This document shows positions 34,562-42,424 of a stretch of 64,000 nucleotides of DNA, in pieces. The stretch comes from SVFI01 sp045643145. Lineage in GTDB: Bacteria; Bacillota; Clostridia; Lachnospirales; Lachnospiraceae. Under the pieces are notes generated by a model. The model was not told where the DNA came from. It saw nothing but the letters and a program-made list of their open reading frames with translations, and made no database searches. Every line of letters begins with the position of its first letter. Position 1 is the first letter of the stretch. Where the stretch lies: positions 1-64,000 of the forward strand of contig JAZUKG010000039.1 of the NCBI GenBank assembly GCA_045643145.1, read 5' to 3'. Made by a program: the position numbers and the translations under genes.

Positions 34562-35656
34562 TTATCCTTTATATCTTAATGCTTCTTCCAAGGCATCGTA
34601 GTCGTAATCACGATGTGTGAACTGATTGAAAGTTCCCTTGGATCCGGCATTGTTTGTCTGCACTTTGTTTTGCTGTTTTAATTTGTACTGTTCGTCCTCC
34701 TTGGCAAGGTCTGCCAGAGAATGTACATTTGCACTGTGCCAACGGTTTAAGATGGAATTGGTATATTCAAAGCGATTGCTGTCGGTTCTTTGTACGCAGC
34801 GATTGCATGCTTCTAAAATCATTTCATCACTAAAACCGAGTTCGCCGGTCCACTTTTTGACATAGCCGGCTTCTACTTTGGTAGGAGCGCTGGTTCGGCC
34901 CAGAGCCTTCATAACCGTATAAACAATCTTGTCATACTGGCTTGAGTGCTGTTTTGCATCTTCTACAGTAGTTACCTTCTGATCATACCAGGCGAGAGCG
35001 ACTCTTTCGATATAACGCATTTCGCGTTTACCTTTGCTGACGCAGTACTGAACCAAATAATCCATTAAATCAAAAGAGAACTGAAGACGATCGTAAATAA
35101 ATGCAAGAGAACCCAAATCGGTTGTGCTCAGCGGACGTCCTAAATAGCTCTGCGCGATAAAGATAATATGCTGAAATTCATCGTTATTCTGAAAGCTCGC
35201 AATTTCATCCAAAGAGTATCCCGGATTTTCCGGTCCCTGAGGAATGACAAGCGGAACGACAGATCCGCTTTCAGAAGGGCTTTGTGTAGAAACAGATGCT
35301 GTTTCCAAAGCCTGATTCGGTATTTCAGCCTGACTGTTTGCGGCGCTTGTAGTGCTGCCTGCAGATGGCATAGATACGCTAAGGCCTGTCAGATTGCCGT
35401 TTGTATCCTTGGTAGTATGTAATAAACCGAGATTTTCCCAGTAATTGATGACTCTTAAAACATCAGACTCCATATAATTGAATTCATCTGCGATTGCAGA
35501 GACAGACGTAGCCTGACACGCACTCATCTTGCGAAGCAGGAACAGATAGATTTTAATCTGTGCTTCATTTGCATTTTTTAAATATTCATCAATAAATGTA
35601 TAAGACAAAAATGTACCGTTTGGAACATTTTTATTATCTATTGTAAATGAGTTCAT
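34562..35656 (-). CDS. DnaD-domain primosome protein
   Basis: 364 aa. An N-terminal winged-helix region (about 15-85), a low-complexity Ser/Ala/Pro linker (about 100-150), and two DnaD/DnaB_2-like C-terminal modules ending in LEACNRCVQRTDSNRFEYTN and ILNRWHSANVHSLADL. Such proteins remodel the origin and recruit the helicase loader. Start 35656 follows AAAGGGG. The promoter lies downstream of a DnaA-box cluster. Confidence 0.85.
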   Translation of the reverse strand: MNSFTIDNKNVPNGTFLSYTFIDEYLKNANEAQIKIYLFLLRKMSACQATSVSAIADEFNYMESDVLRVINYWENLGLLHTTKDTNGNLTGLSVSMPSAGSTTSAANSQAEIPNQALETASVSTQSPSESGSVVPLVIPQGPENPGYSLDEIASFQNNDEFQHIIFIAQSYLGRPLSTTDLGSLAFIYDRLQFSFDLMDYLVQYCVSKGKREMRYIERVALAWYDQKVTTVEDAKQHSSQYDKIVYTVMKALGRTSAPTKVEAGYVKKWTGELGFSDEMILEACNRCVQRTDSNRFEYTNSILNRWHSANVHSLADLAKEDEQYKLKQQNKVQTNNAGSKGTFNQFTHRDYDYDALEEALRYKG

Positions 35657-35716
35657 GTTTACCCCTTTTCTGATTGCTCGGAATATGCCTCCTGTTTTGT
35701 CCGGATAGCAAAATGA

Positions 35717-35745
35717 ATTATAGCACACGAAGGATAAAATGCAAA
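35717..35745 (-). promoter_or_regulatory. Promoter of the dnaD-dnaI-prs operon
   Basis: On the minus strand TTTGCA (35745-35740), 17 nt, TATAAT (35722-35717) with a TGTGC extended element. Confidence 0.7.
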
Positions 35746-35792
35746 GGGTAATTTTGGCCCGAAACCCTTGATTTTAAGGGGTTTGCGGCGAT

Positions 35793-35920
35793 TGTGGATA
35801 ATGTGGATAAATCCATACCAAAAATCGAAAAAGTAGTGAAAAATAAGGGCGAAAAGGGAAATAAAAATATCCACATTTTTATAGGGGATTTTCCCGTCAA
35901 AATGTGGATATTGTGGACAA
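35793..35920. promoter_or_regulatory. Cluster of five DnaA boxes upstream of dnaD
   Basis: Relative to TTATCCACA: two perfect boxes in direct tandem on the minus strand (35793-35801, 35802-35810), and three with one change (35867-35875 plus strand; 35903-35911 and 35912-35920 minus strand). They lie 48-180 bp upstream of the dnaD -35. Three of the boxes also form or abut the murC terminator stem. Confidence 0.75.
35862..35912 (-). terminator. Terminator of murC
   Basis: On the minus strand AATATCCACATTTT and AAAATGTGGATATT (35912-35899 and 35879-35866) form a 14-bp perfect stem, followed by a T-rich tract. Its arms are also near-consensus DnaA boxes. Confidence 0.8.
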
Positions 35921-35921
35921 G

Positions 35922-37310
35922 TTATTGACCAAGTAAGCTTTCGCCTATTTTAACAACATCTCCGGCTCCCATAGTTATCAACAAATCATTTGGCTCTAAA
36001 TTTTGTAATAAAAAGTTTTCAATCTGATCAAAAGATGGGAAGTAGTAGCTGTCACATCCGAGTTTTTTGATTTCTTCCATCAAAAGCTTGGAACTGATTC
36101 CGAGAGTATCGGTTTCTCTGGCGGCATAAATGTCGGCAAGTACGACATGATCTGCCAGTGACAATGCTTTGGCAAAGTCGTTAAACAATGCCTTGGTTCT
36201 GGTATAAGTATGTGGCTGGAATACACACCATACATCCTTGTGAGGATAATTCTGAGCGGTAGTCAGAGTTGCTGTGATTTCTGTCGGATGATGTGCATAA
36301 TCATCGATGACAGTAGTTTTTCCGAGCATACCTTTATATTCAAATCGGCGATCGGTTCCGCCAAAGCTTAAAAGTCCCTTTTGAATCTGCTCATTGGTTG
36401 CGCCGAGAATCTTGGCAGTCAGGATAGCAGACATAGAGTTTGTGACATTGTGACTTCCGGTAACGCCCAGGCTGACAGAAAAGCTTTCCTCGCCGCCTTC
36501 TGTTTTGAGATGAACGGTAAAGGTGCCTTTGGCATTGGCATCGTAGGTAACATCGGTTGCATATGCATCAAAAGAAGCATCGTAACCAAAGGTCAGAACC
36601 TTACATTCCAGATCTTTGGTAATTTCCTGATAGTTTGGAATTTCACCATTGATAATTAAATAGCCATCCTTTGGTAACAGCTTTGCAAATTTGGTAAAAC
36701 TGTTTCGGATATCATCCAAATCCTTGAAGAAATCCAGATGATCGGCATCAATATTTAAAATAATGCTAATCTTTGGAAAGAAACTTAAAAAGCTGTTGGT
36801 GTATTCGCAGGCTTCTGCAACAAATACATCTGACTGACCAATACGAAGATTGCCGCCGATATCCTTTAGAATACCGCCGATGGTCAGGGTAGGATCGGCA
36901 TCCATAGCCAGTAAAATCTCGGAAAGCATGGAAGTTGTAGTAGTCTTTCCGTGTGTACCACTGACTGCAATCGGAGTTTCATAACCTTTCATAATCAGAC
37001 CTAAAAGCTCCGCTCTGGTCATGAGAGAAATACCCAGCTCTTTTGCTTTCATCAGCTCAGGATTGCTATCTGAAATTGCTGCGGTATATACTACCCAGTC
37101 AGTAGGTTCTGTAATATTTGAAGCACGCTGACCAATATAAATGGTAGCGCCTTTTTCGCTAAGTTCATTGGTTAAAGGACTTTCTTTGGCATCCGAACCG
37201 GAAACCTGAAATCCTTTGCTTAATAAAATCTGAGCAAGTCCGCTCATACTGATTCCGCCAATGCCGATAAAATGGACATGACAAGGAGTATTTAAATCAA
37301 ATTGACTCAT
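35922..37310 (-). CDS. murC: UDP-N-acetylmuramate--L-alanine ligase MurC
   Basis: 462 aa. First amino-acid addition in peptidoglycan precursor synthesis. The nucleotide-sugar loop is HFIGIGGISMSGLA, the ATP loop is VSGTHGKTTTTSML, and DDYAHHPTEI and the C-terminal ligase domain are present. AGGAAG precedes the ATG. A TATACT (37338-37333, minus strand) may be the -10. Confidence 0.96.
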   Translation of the reverse strand: MSQFDLNTPCHVHFIGIGGISMSGLAQILLSKGFQVSGSDAKESPLTNELSEKGATIYIGQRASNITEPTDWVVYTAAISDSNPELMKAKELGISLMTRAELLGLIMKGYETPIAVSGTHGKTTTTSMLSEILLAMDADPTLTIGGILKDIGGNLRIGQSDVFVAEACEYTNSFLSFFPKISIILNIDADHLDFFKDLDDIRNSFTKFAKLLPKDGYLIINGEIPNYQEITKDLECKVLTFGYDASFDAYATDVTYDANAKGTFTVHLKTEGGEESFSVSLGVTGSHNVTNSMSAILTAKILGATNEQIQKGLLSFGGTDRRFEYKGMLGKTTVIDDYAHHPTEITATLTTAQNYPHKDVWCVFQPHTYTRTKALFNDFAKALSLADHVVLADIYAARETDTLGISSKLLMEEIKKLGCDSYYFPSFDQIENFLLQNLEPNDLLITMGAGDVVKIGESLLGQ

Positions 37311-37358
37311 TTTTTCACTTCCTATTATTTATAGTATATATCTAAATTTCATTGTACG

Positions 37359-37473
37359 ACCCAAGCCGGTAATCGTCAACCGGACATTTTGTGCGATTTC
37401 GCTTACGGATTGCTCAAATAGATTTACGGGTTGTTGATACAAGCTTACGGATTATATCAGATACGGCTTGGGT
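37359..37473. repeat. Inverted repeat enclosing three 21-bp-spaced TTACGG repeats
   Basis: ACCCAAGCCG (37359-37368) and CGGCTTGGGT (37464-37473) form a 10-bp stem. Inside, TTACGGATT (37403), TTACGGGTT (37424) and TTACGGATT (37445) recur with exactly 21-bp spacing, each in a longer degenerate unit. The region lies between divergent murC and the C39-like gene. Confidence 0.75.
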
Positions 37474-37489
37474 GACACGTAGTTATCAG

Positions 37490-37682
37490 CGCAGGTGGTA
37501 CGGATACATTTTGCGTGACGGTAGCGAGTATTTCGTTATGACGAGCACGCTAGCAGCGATGGCGGAGTGATTGTCTGAGCCTCGCAGAGGCGAGTTCTCA
37601 CGGGAGACATCGCGAATCAGCGCGTGCGAGGAGTAGAAAACGCAGCGTGTCACAAAAATCGTATCCGTACCACCAAGCTGCG
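37490..37682 (+). repeat. Structured intergenic repeat, copy B
   Basis: Outer stem GGTGGTACGGATAC/GTATCCGTACCACC (37494-37507/37661-37674), extended by CGCA/TGCG. Inward: GTGAC/GTCAC (37515/37649), GCACGC/GCGTGC (37545/37622), GCGATG/CATCGC (37556/37608), GTGA/TCAC (37567/37598) and GCCTC/GAGGC (37579/37587). The core matches copy A on the opposite strand at 27881-28068; the outer stem sequence does not. Confidence 0.88.
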
Positions 37683-37729
37683 TATACATCACCGTAGATT
37701 TGAGCCCCTCATTGTGATACACTAAACAT

Positions 37730-38431
37730 ATGAAGATAAGCGTATTAAAAACCAAATGGAAAACATGGATAAAATCCTTTATACCGCAAAAGGTAGCCGA
37801 TGGAATTGTACTCGGTTTTTTTTCTGTGCTTTCTATGAGAGGACTGGGAAAAAGTCTGGTAGCTGCGCATCGCCTGGCAAATGACAGTGTCCTTTCGCAG
37901 AAAAATGCGCTGGGTCTCATGAATGGATATATCGAAAACCAGGCCGAACTGGGTGATTTTTTATATGGAAAGAAAAGAACTGCAGATTACAACAGCTGTG
38001 AAGTCATTGCATTATATAACTGCCTGCTTTCCATGAAAGAATCCGATCTCAATTTTGCGGCTCTTTTGGAATATTTTGAAAAAAAGGGCATAACGTATAA
38101 AGGAGAGTTTGGTACAAGCCCCAAGGCAATACGAAACTACCTGACGAAACTGGGCTATCAGACTGAGCTTGCAATAGGAAAACGCCTAAACTATGAGCTT
38201 TTGACTCGTTTCCAAAATCAGTATGACTCATATTTTCTCACAATATACAATCATGAAAGAGATATTACAAAACAGATTCATACCGTCAGTATCACCAGAG
38301 AAAAGGGGAAGTACAAGCTGCACAATGCAGGCACTAAACTGGAATTTGAATCGCTCCATTCCATTATGAATTTTCTGAAAGTTCGTCATTCAAAGACGCT
38401 GTGTCTTTGCGGCATTTCTCGAAAAGGATGA
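37730..38431 (+). CDS. C39-like cysteine-protease-fold protein
   Basis: 233 aa. A basic N-terminus and a hydrophobic stretch (about 20-38) precede a papain-like/C39 domain with candidate catalytic Cys90 (YNSCEVIALYNCLLSM), His184 (QIHTVSI) and Asn199 (YKLHNAG). C39 domains cleave double-glycine leaders, but usually as part of an ABC exporter; here the domain stands alone. No Shine-Dalgarno is visible: an extended -10 TGATACACT (37715-37723) puts the transcription start at or next to the ATG, so the mRNA may be leaderless. Confidence 0.65.
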   Translation: MKISVLKTKWKTWIKSFIPQKVADGIVLGFFSVLSMRGLGKSLVAAHRLANDSVLSQKNALGLMNGYIENQAELGDFLYGKKRTADYNSCEVIALYNCLLSMKESDLNFAALLEYFEKKGITYKGEFGTSPKAIRNYLTKLGYQTELAIGKRLNYELLTRFQNQYDSYFLTIYNHERDITKQIHTVSITREKGKYKLHNAGTKLEFESLHSIMNFLKVRHSKTLCLCGISRKG

Positions 38432-38585
38432 TTTTAGCTATTTTGAACAAAAACAAAAAACCACAAAATTTTGCAAATATAAAATTATTGTAAAAAATAG
38501 CAAAAACCAGACAGCATCACATCTTAAAAATAGTAAATTCTCACATAATATACTAAAAAACATCCAATTTTTCTTGTTAAAAATC

Positions 38586-38614
38586 TTCACTTTATCGTTT
38601 TAATGTGATATAAT
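38586..38614 (+). promoter_or_regulatory. Promoter of glgCD
   Basis: TTCACT (38586-38591), 17 nt, TGA-TATAAT extended -10 (TATAAT at 38609-38614). The gap upstream of glgC (282 bp) is otherwise AT-rich with nothing else recognised. Confidence 0.65.
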
Positions 38615-38712
38615 TCCATTATCACTTTTTATGCTCATTTCAAGAAGGTATTTTTCTTATTAGATTTTTAGGGCACAAAAGACAAGAAATATTACAAGTT
38701 AGGGGTGACTAT

Positions 38713-39987
38713 ATGATTAAAAAAGAAATGATTGCCATGCTTTTGGCAGGTGGTCAGGGAAGCAGACTTGGTGTTTTAACAGCCAAGGTTGCAAAACCGG
38801 CAGTTGCTTTCGGCGGAAAGTATCGTATCATCGACTTCCCACTCAGTAACTGTATCAATTCAGGTGTAGACACCGTTGGTGTACTTACACAGTATCAGCC
38901 ATTAAGGCTTAACACCCATATCGGAATCGGTATTCCGTGGGATTTGGATCGTAATATTGGTGGTGTATCCGTTCTGCCTCCATATGAGAAAAGTGCAGAC
39001 ACAGAATGGTATACAGGTACAGCTAATGCGATTTACCAGAATATGGAATATATGGAAAGCTTCAATCCGGAATATGTATTAATCTTATCCGGAGACCATA
39101 TTTACAAGATGGACTATGAGGTAATGCTCGATTACCACAAGGCAAAAGGTGCTGAAGTAACTATCGCAGCAATGCCTGTTCCGCTGGAAGAAGCAAAGAG
39201 ATTCGGTATCTTAATCACAGATGAAGACCGAAAGATTAATGAATTTGAGGAAAAACCGGCTAATCCGAGAAGTAATCTTGCCAGCATGGGTATTTATATC
39301 TTTAACTGGAAGACATTAAAGGAAGCGTTAATTGCTAATGCATCTCAGCCGGCTCTTGACTTTGGTAAACATGTCATTCCGTATTGTCACTCAGGCGGAG
39401 CACCTTGCTATGCTTATGAGTACAACGGATATTGGAAGGATGTTGGAACTCTGCATTCCTACTGGGAAGCTAATATGGAGCTGATCGACATTGTTCCGGA
39501 ATTTAATTTATACGAGGAATATTGGAAGATATATACAAAGAGTGATACACTCCCACCTCAGTACATTTCTTCAGACAGTGAAATTGAAAAATGTATTATT
39601 GGTGAAGGCGCACAGATTTACGGTAAGGTTTACAACTCTGTCATCGGTTGTGGTGTAACAATTGGTGAAGGCACCGTTGTCAGAGATTCTATCATTATGA
39701 ATGAAACCTCTATCGGAAGTAACTGCGAAGTATATAAAGCCATTATTGCTGAAAATGTAGAAATCGGTGATGAAGTAGGACTCGGCATTGGTGAAGAAGT
39801 TGAGAATGAAACAGATCCGCATATCTACAACCACGGTTTAGTAACCGTAGGTGAAAAATCTGTCATTCCGAGTCGTGTCACTATCGGTAAGAACTCTGTT
39901 GTTGCAGGTATTACAGAAGAAAGTGATTACAAAGACGGCTGCTTAGGAAGCGGTAAAACTATGATTAAGGCAGGTGATAAGGCATGA
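38713..39987 (+). CDS. glgC: Glucose-1-phosphate adenylyltransferase GlgC
   Basis: 424 aa. Makes ADP-glucose for glycogen. An N-terminal nucleotidyltransferase domain with LLAGGQGSRLGVLT and FGGKYRIIDFPLSNC, and a C-terminal left-handed beta-helix with hexapeptide repeats (VIGCGVTIGEGTVVRDSII). AGGGGTG precedes the ATG. It overlaps glgD by 4 bp, implying translational coupling and complex formation. Confidence 0.96.
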   Translation: MIKKEMIAMLLAGGQGSRLGVLTAKVAKPAVAFGGKYRIIDFPLSNCINSGVDTVGVLTQYQPLRLNTHIGIGIPWDLDRNIGGVSVLPPYEKSADTEWYTGTANAIYQNMEYMESFNPEYVLILSGDHIYKMDYEVMLDYHKAKGAEVTIAAMPVPLEEAKRFGILITDEDRKINEFEEKPANPRSNLASMGIYIFNWKTLKEALIANASQPALDFGKHVIPYCHSGGAPCYAYEYNGYWKDVGTLHSYWEANMELIDIVPEFNLYEEYWKIYTKSDTLPPQYISSDSEIEKCIIGEGAQIYGKVYNSVIGCGVTIGEGTVVRDSIIMNETSIGSNCEVYKAIIAENVEIGDEVGLGIGEEVENETDPHIYNHGLVTVGEKSVIPSRVTIGKNSVVAGITEESDYKDGCLGSGKTMIKAGDKA

Positions 39988-41102
39988 GAGCAATAGGAAT
40001 TATTTTAGCAGGTGGTAACAACCACAGAATGAAAGAATTGTCACAGAAACGTGCTATTGCAGCAATGCCAATCGCCGGAAGCTATCGTAGTATTGACTTT
40101 GCTCTTAGCAATATGACAAATTCTCGTATTCAGAGAGTGGCAGTGTTCACACAGTACAATGCGAGAAGTTTAAATGATCATTTGAGCTCATCTAAATGGT
40201 GGGATTTCGGTAGAAAACAGGGAGGATTATCTGTATTCACACCAATGATTACCAGTGATAACAATGCCTGGTATCGCGGAACTGCAGATTCTATTTATCA
40301 GAACCTTGATTTCTTAAAAGAAAGCCATGAACCATACGTAGTAATCGCCAGCGGTGACTGTGTATACAAGATGGACTACAATAAAGTATTAGAGTATCAC
40401 ATTGCAAAAAAGGCTGATATTACAGTAGTTTGCAAGGATATGCCTGCAGGAGAAAATGTAGACAGATACGGTATCTTAAAGATGAATGAAGAAAGCCGTA
40501 TTGAAGTATTTGAGGAAAAGCCAATCGTAGCAAACTCAAATACAATCTCATGCGGTATCTATGTTATCCGTCGTCGTCAGCTGATTGAACTGATCGAAAA
40601 ATCAGCAGAAGAAGGACAGTATGATTTTGTAAAGGACATTTTAATCCGTTACAAAAACATGAAGAGAATCTTTGGATACAAGATTCAGGATTATTGGAAA
40701 AATATTGCTACAGTAGAAGATTACTTTGAAGCAAATATGGATTTCCTGAAACCTGACATCCGTGATTACTTCTTTAGACAGTATCCTGATATTTATTCCA
40801 AGGTAGATGATTTACCACCGGCTAAATACAACGTAGGAGCTAAATTGAAAAACAGTTTGATTTCCAGCGGTAGTATTATTAACGGTACAGTAGAGGATTC
40901 TGTTATCTTCAAGGGCGTATACGTAGGAAATAATTGTACAATTAAAAATTCTATCATTTTAAATGATGTTTATATCGGTGACAATACCTATATTGAGAAC
41001 TGTATCGTAGAAAGTCACGATACTATTCGAGCAAATTCTTACCACAAAGGTGAGGGAGAAATTAAAATAGTTATTGAAAAGAATGATAGATATGTGCTTT
41101 AA
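39984..41102 (+). CDS. glgD: GlgD, ADP-glucose pyrophosphorylase partner subunit
   Basis: 372 aa, homologous to GlgC (IILAGGNNHRMKELSQKRA, YRSIDFALSNMTNS) but shorter and with an altered pyrophosphorylase loop (NNHRM instead of QGSRL). In Firmicutes GlgD has little activity alone and raises GlgC activity in the heteromer. The start overlaps the glgC stop. Confidence 0.95.
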   Translation: MRAIGIILAGGNNHRMKELSQKRAIAAMPIAGSYRSIDFALSNMTNSRIQRVAVFTQYNARSLNDHLSSSKWWDFGRKQGGLSVFTPMITSDNNAWYRGTADSIYQNLDFLKESHEPYVVIASGDCVYKMDYNKVLEYHIAKKADITVVCKDMPAGENVDRYGILKMNEESRIEVFEEKPIVANSNTISCGIYVIRRRQLIELIEKSAEEGQYDFVKDILIRYKNMKRIFGYKIQDYWKNIATVEDYFEANMDFLKPDIRDYFFRQYPDIYSKVDDLPPAKYNVGAKLKNSLISSGSIINGTVEDSVIFKGVYVGNNCTIKNSIILNDVYIGDNTYIENCIVESHDTIRANSYHKGEGEIKIVIEKNDRYVL

Positions 41103-41283
41103 TAGAGAAGTGTAAAAAGAGTTATCTATGCCGACGATTCAGTCAACAAAGGAATATGACAATATGGCAAGAGATTTCGCCAAGTGCGAAACACCATGTA
41201 ATGGGACCAGTACCATATACGAATCACGTAATCTTACTCTTGGATTGCGAATTAAATTCCGAGTGAATTTGAAAAAACGGTAG

Positions 41284-41340
41284 TCTTACTTTGAATAGTC
41301 AAAATAGATTTATTCTATTTGAACCAAGTGAGTAAGGCAA
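41284..41340 (+). other. Stem-loop in the spoVG leader
   Basis: TCAAAATAGA/TCTATTTGA hairpin (about 41298-41321) nested in CTTAC/GTAAG (41285 and 41332). The 256-bp gap between glgD and spoVG contains no ORF; I could not fix a sigma-A or sigma-H promoter with confidence. Confidence 0.4.
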
Positions 41341-41358
41341 TAGATAGGGGGAAAGGAC

Positions 41359-41634
41359 ATGAATATTACTGATGTTCGTGTGCGCATGATTACCAAAGAA
41401 GGTAAGATGAAGGCAGTAGTCTCAATTACACTTAATGACGTATTCGTAGTGCATGATATTAAAGTAATCGAAGGCGAGAAGGGTCTGTTCATCGCTATGC
41501 CAAGCAAAAAGGCAGCTGACGGTGAATATCGTGACATTGCACACCCAATCAATTCTCAGACCAGAGATTATGTTCAGGAAACAATTCTGAAGGCTTATGA
41601 GAAAGCTTTACTGGAAGAGCCGACAGAAGAATAA
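41359..41634 (+). CDS. spoVG: SpoVG
   Basis: 91 aa. Small nucleic-acid-binding regulator of sporulation, division and virulence genes. Starts MNITDVRVRM, with MKAVVSITLNDVFVVHDIKVIEG, the IAMPSKK motif and RDIAHPINSQTR, all hallmark segments. GGGGAAAGGA precedes the ATG. It is followed by a terminator and then by pth and mfd, as in many Bacilli and Clostridia. Confidence 0.97.
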   Translation: MNITDVRVRMITKEGKMKAVVSITLNDVFVVHDIKVIEGEKGLFIAMPSKKAADGEYRDIAHPINSQTRDYVQETILKAYEKALLEEPTEE

Positions 41635-41649
41635 TTCAAAAATGCTATT

Positions 41650-41686
41650 AAAAGAACCGAGGCAATAGGCTTCGGTTCTTTTCTTT
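41650..41686 (+). terminator. Terminator of spoVG
   Basis: AAAAGAACCGA/TCGGTTCTTTT 11-bp stem with an 11-nt loop. TACCGCGG follows at 41691-41698, as after three other terminators. Confidence 0.9.
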
Positions 41687-41841
41687 GTTATACCGCGGCC
41701 TTGTTTCTATTTGCTATTTTACCTAAGTTAAGTTAAACTGATAGAGCGTATAAAAGGCCCGGAGCGGCAGTATACAGAGACAATGAAAACTGTGAATCAA
41801 TGCGATGATAGATAGTCGTGACAATATAAAGAGGATGAATC

Positions 41842-42414
41842 ATGTATATCATAGTAGGACTTGGTAACCCGACAAAAGAATATGAACATACCAGACATAA
41901 TGTAGGCTTTGACAGTATAGATGCCCTGGCTGAGAAATATCAGGTGATTATGGGTGAAAAGAAGCATAAAGCCATCATTGGAAAAGGGTATATCGAGGGA
42001 CAAAAGGTGGTCCTGGCCAAGCCGCAGACTTATATGAACCTGAGCGGTGAAAGCGTAAGGAGCCTGATTGATTTTTATAAAATAGACGAGGAATGTGAGC
42101 TTATCATTATTTATGATGATATCAGCCTGGAACCGGGACAGCTTCGTATCCGTAAAAAAGGAAGCGCCGGAGGTCATAACGGAATCAAGAATATCATTCA
42201 GCATTTAGGACATGATACCTTTTTGCGTATCAAGGTCGGAGTAGGTGAAAAGCCAAAGGGTTATGATTTGGCTGCTTATGTACTCGGTCATTTTTCCCGG
42301 GATGATCAGGAACTGATGAAACAGGCATTTGCAGATGTCTGCGAGGCAACCGCGGTTATGATTACCAAAGACGCGGATCAGGCCATGAACCAGTTTAACA
42401 GCAAGAAAAAATAG
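41842..42414 (+). CDS. pth: Peptidyl-tRNA hydrolase
   Basis: 190 aa. Recycles tRNA from stalled peptidyl-tRNA. Key residues: Asn9 (VGLGNPTKEY), His19 (HTRHNVGF) and the Asp of IIYDDISLEPG, plus KPQTYMNLSGESV and GSAGGHNGIKNII. AGAGGA precedes the ATG. mfd follows 10 bp later. Confidence 0.97.
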   Translation: MYIIVGLGNPTKEYEHTRHNVGFDSIDALAEKYQVIMGEKKHKAIIGKGYIEGQKVVLAKPQTYMNLSGESVRSLIDFYKIDEECELIIIYDDISLEPGQLRIRKKGSAGGHNGIKNIIQHLGHDTFLRIKVGVGEKPKGYDLAAYVLGHFSRDDQELMKQAFADVCEATAVMITKDADQAMNQFNSKKK

Positions 42415-42424
42415 AGGTAACAGT

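Noticed and set aside
35793..35920. Chromosomal origin oriC
   Set aside because: DnaA boxes are present, but dnaA, dnaN, rnpA or an obvious AT-rich unwinding region with DnaA-trios are not; regulation of dnaD-dnaI is the simpler reading.
37403..37453. CRISPR array from the three TTACGG repeats
   Set aside because: Repeat unit of 9 bp with 12-bp gaps is far too short, and no cas genes are nearby.
37486..37920. Minus-strand ORF over repeat copy B and the C39-like gene, 144 codons
   Set aside because: Antisense to both the repeat and a better-supported gene, with Ser/Arg-rich composition typical of a shadow frame.
41241..41270. Sigma-H promoter of spoVG (TGGATTG ... GAAT)
   Set aside because: Spacing is two to three bases too long and the -35 match is poor; not enough to call.
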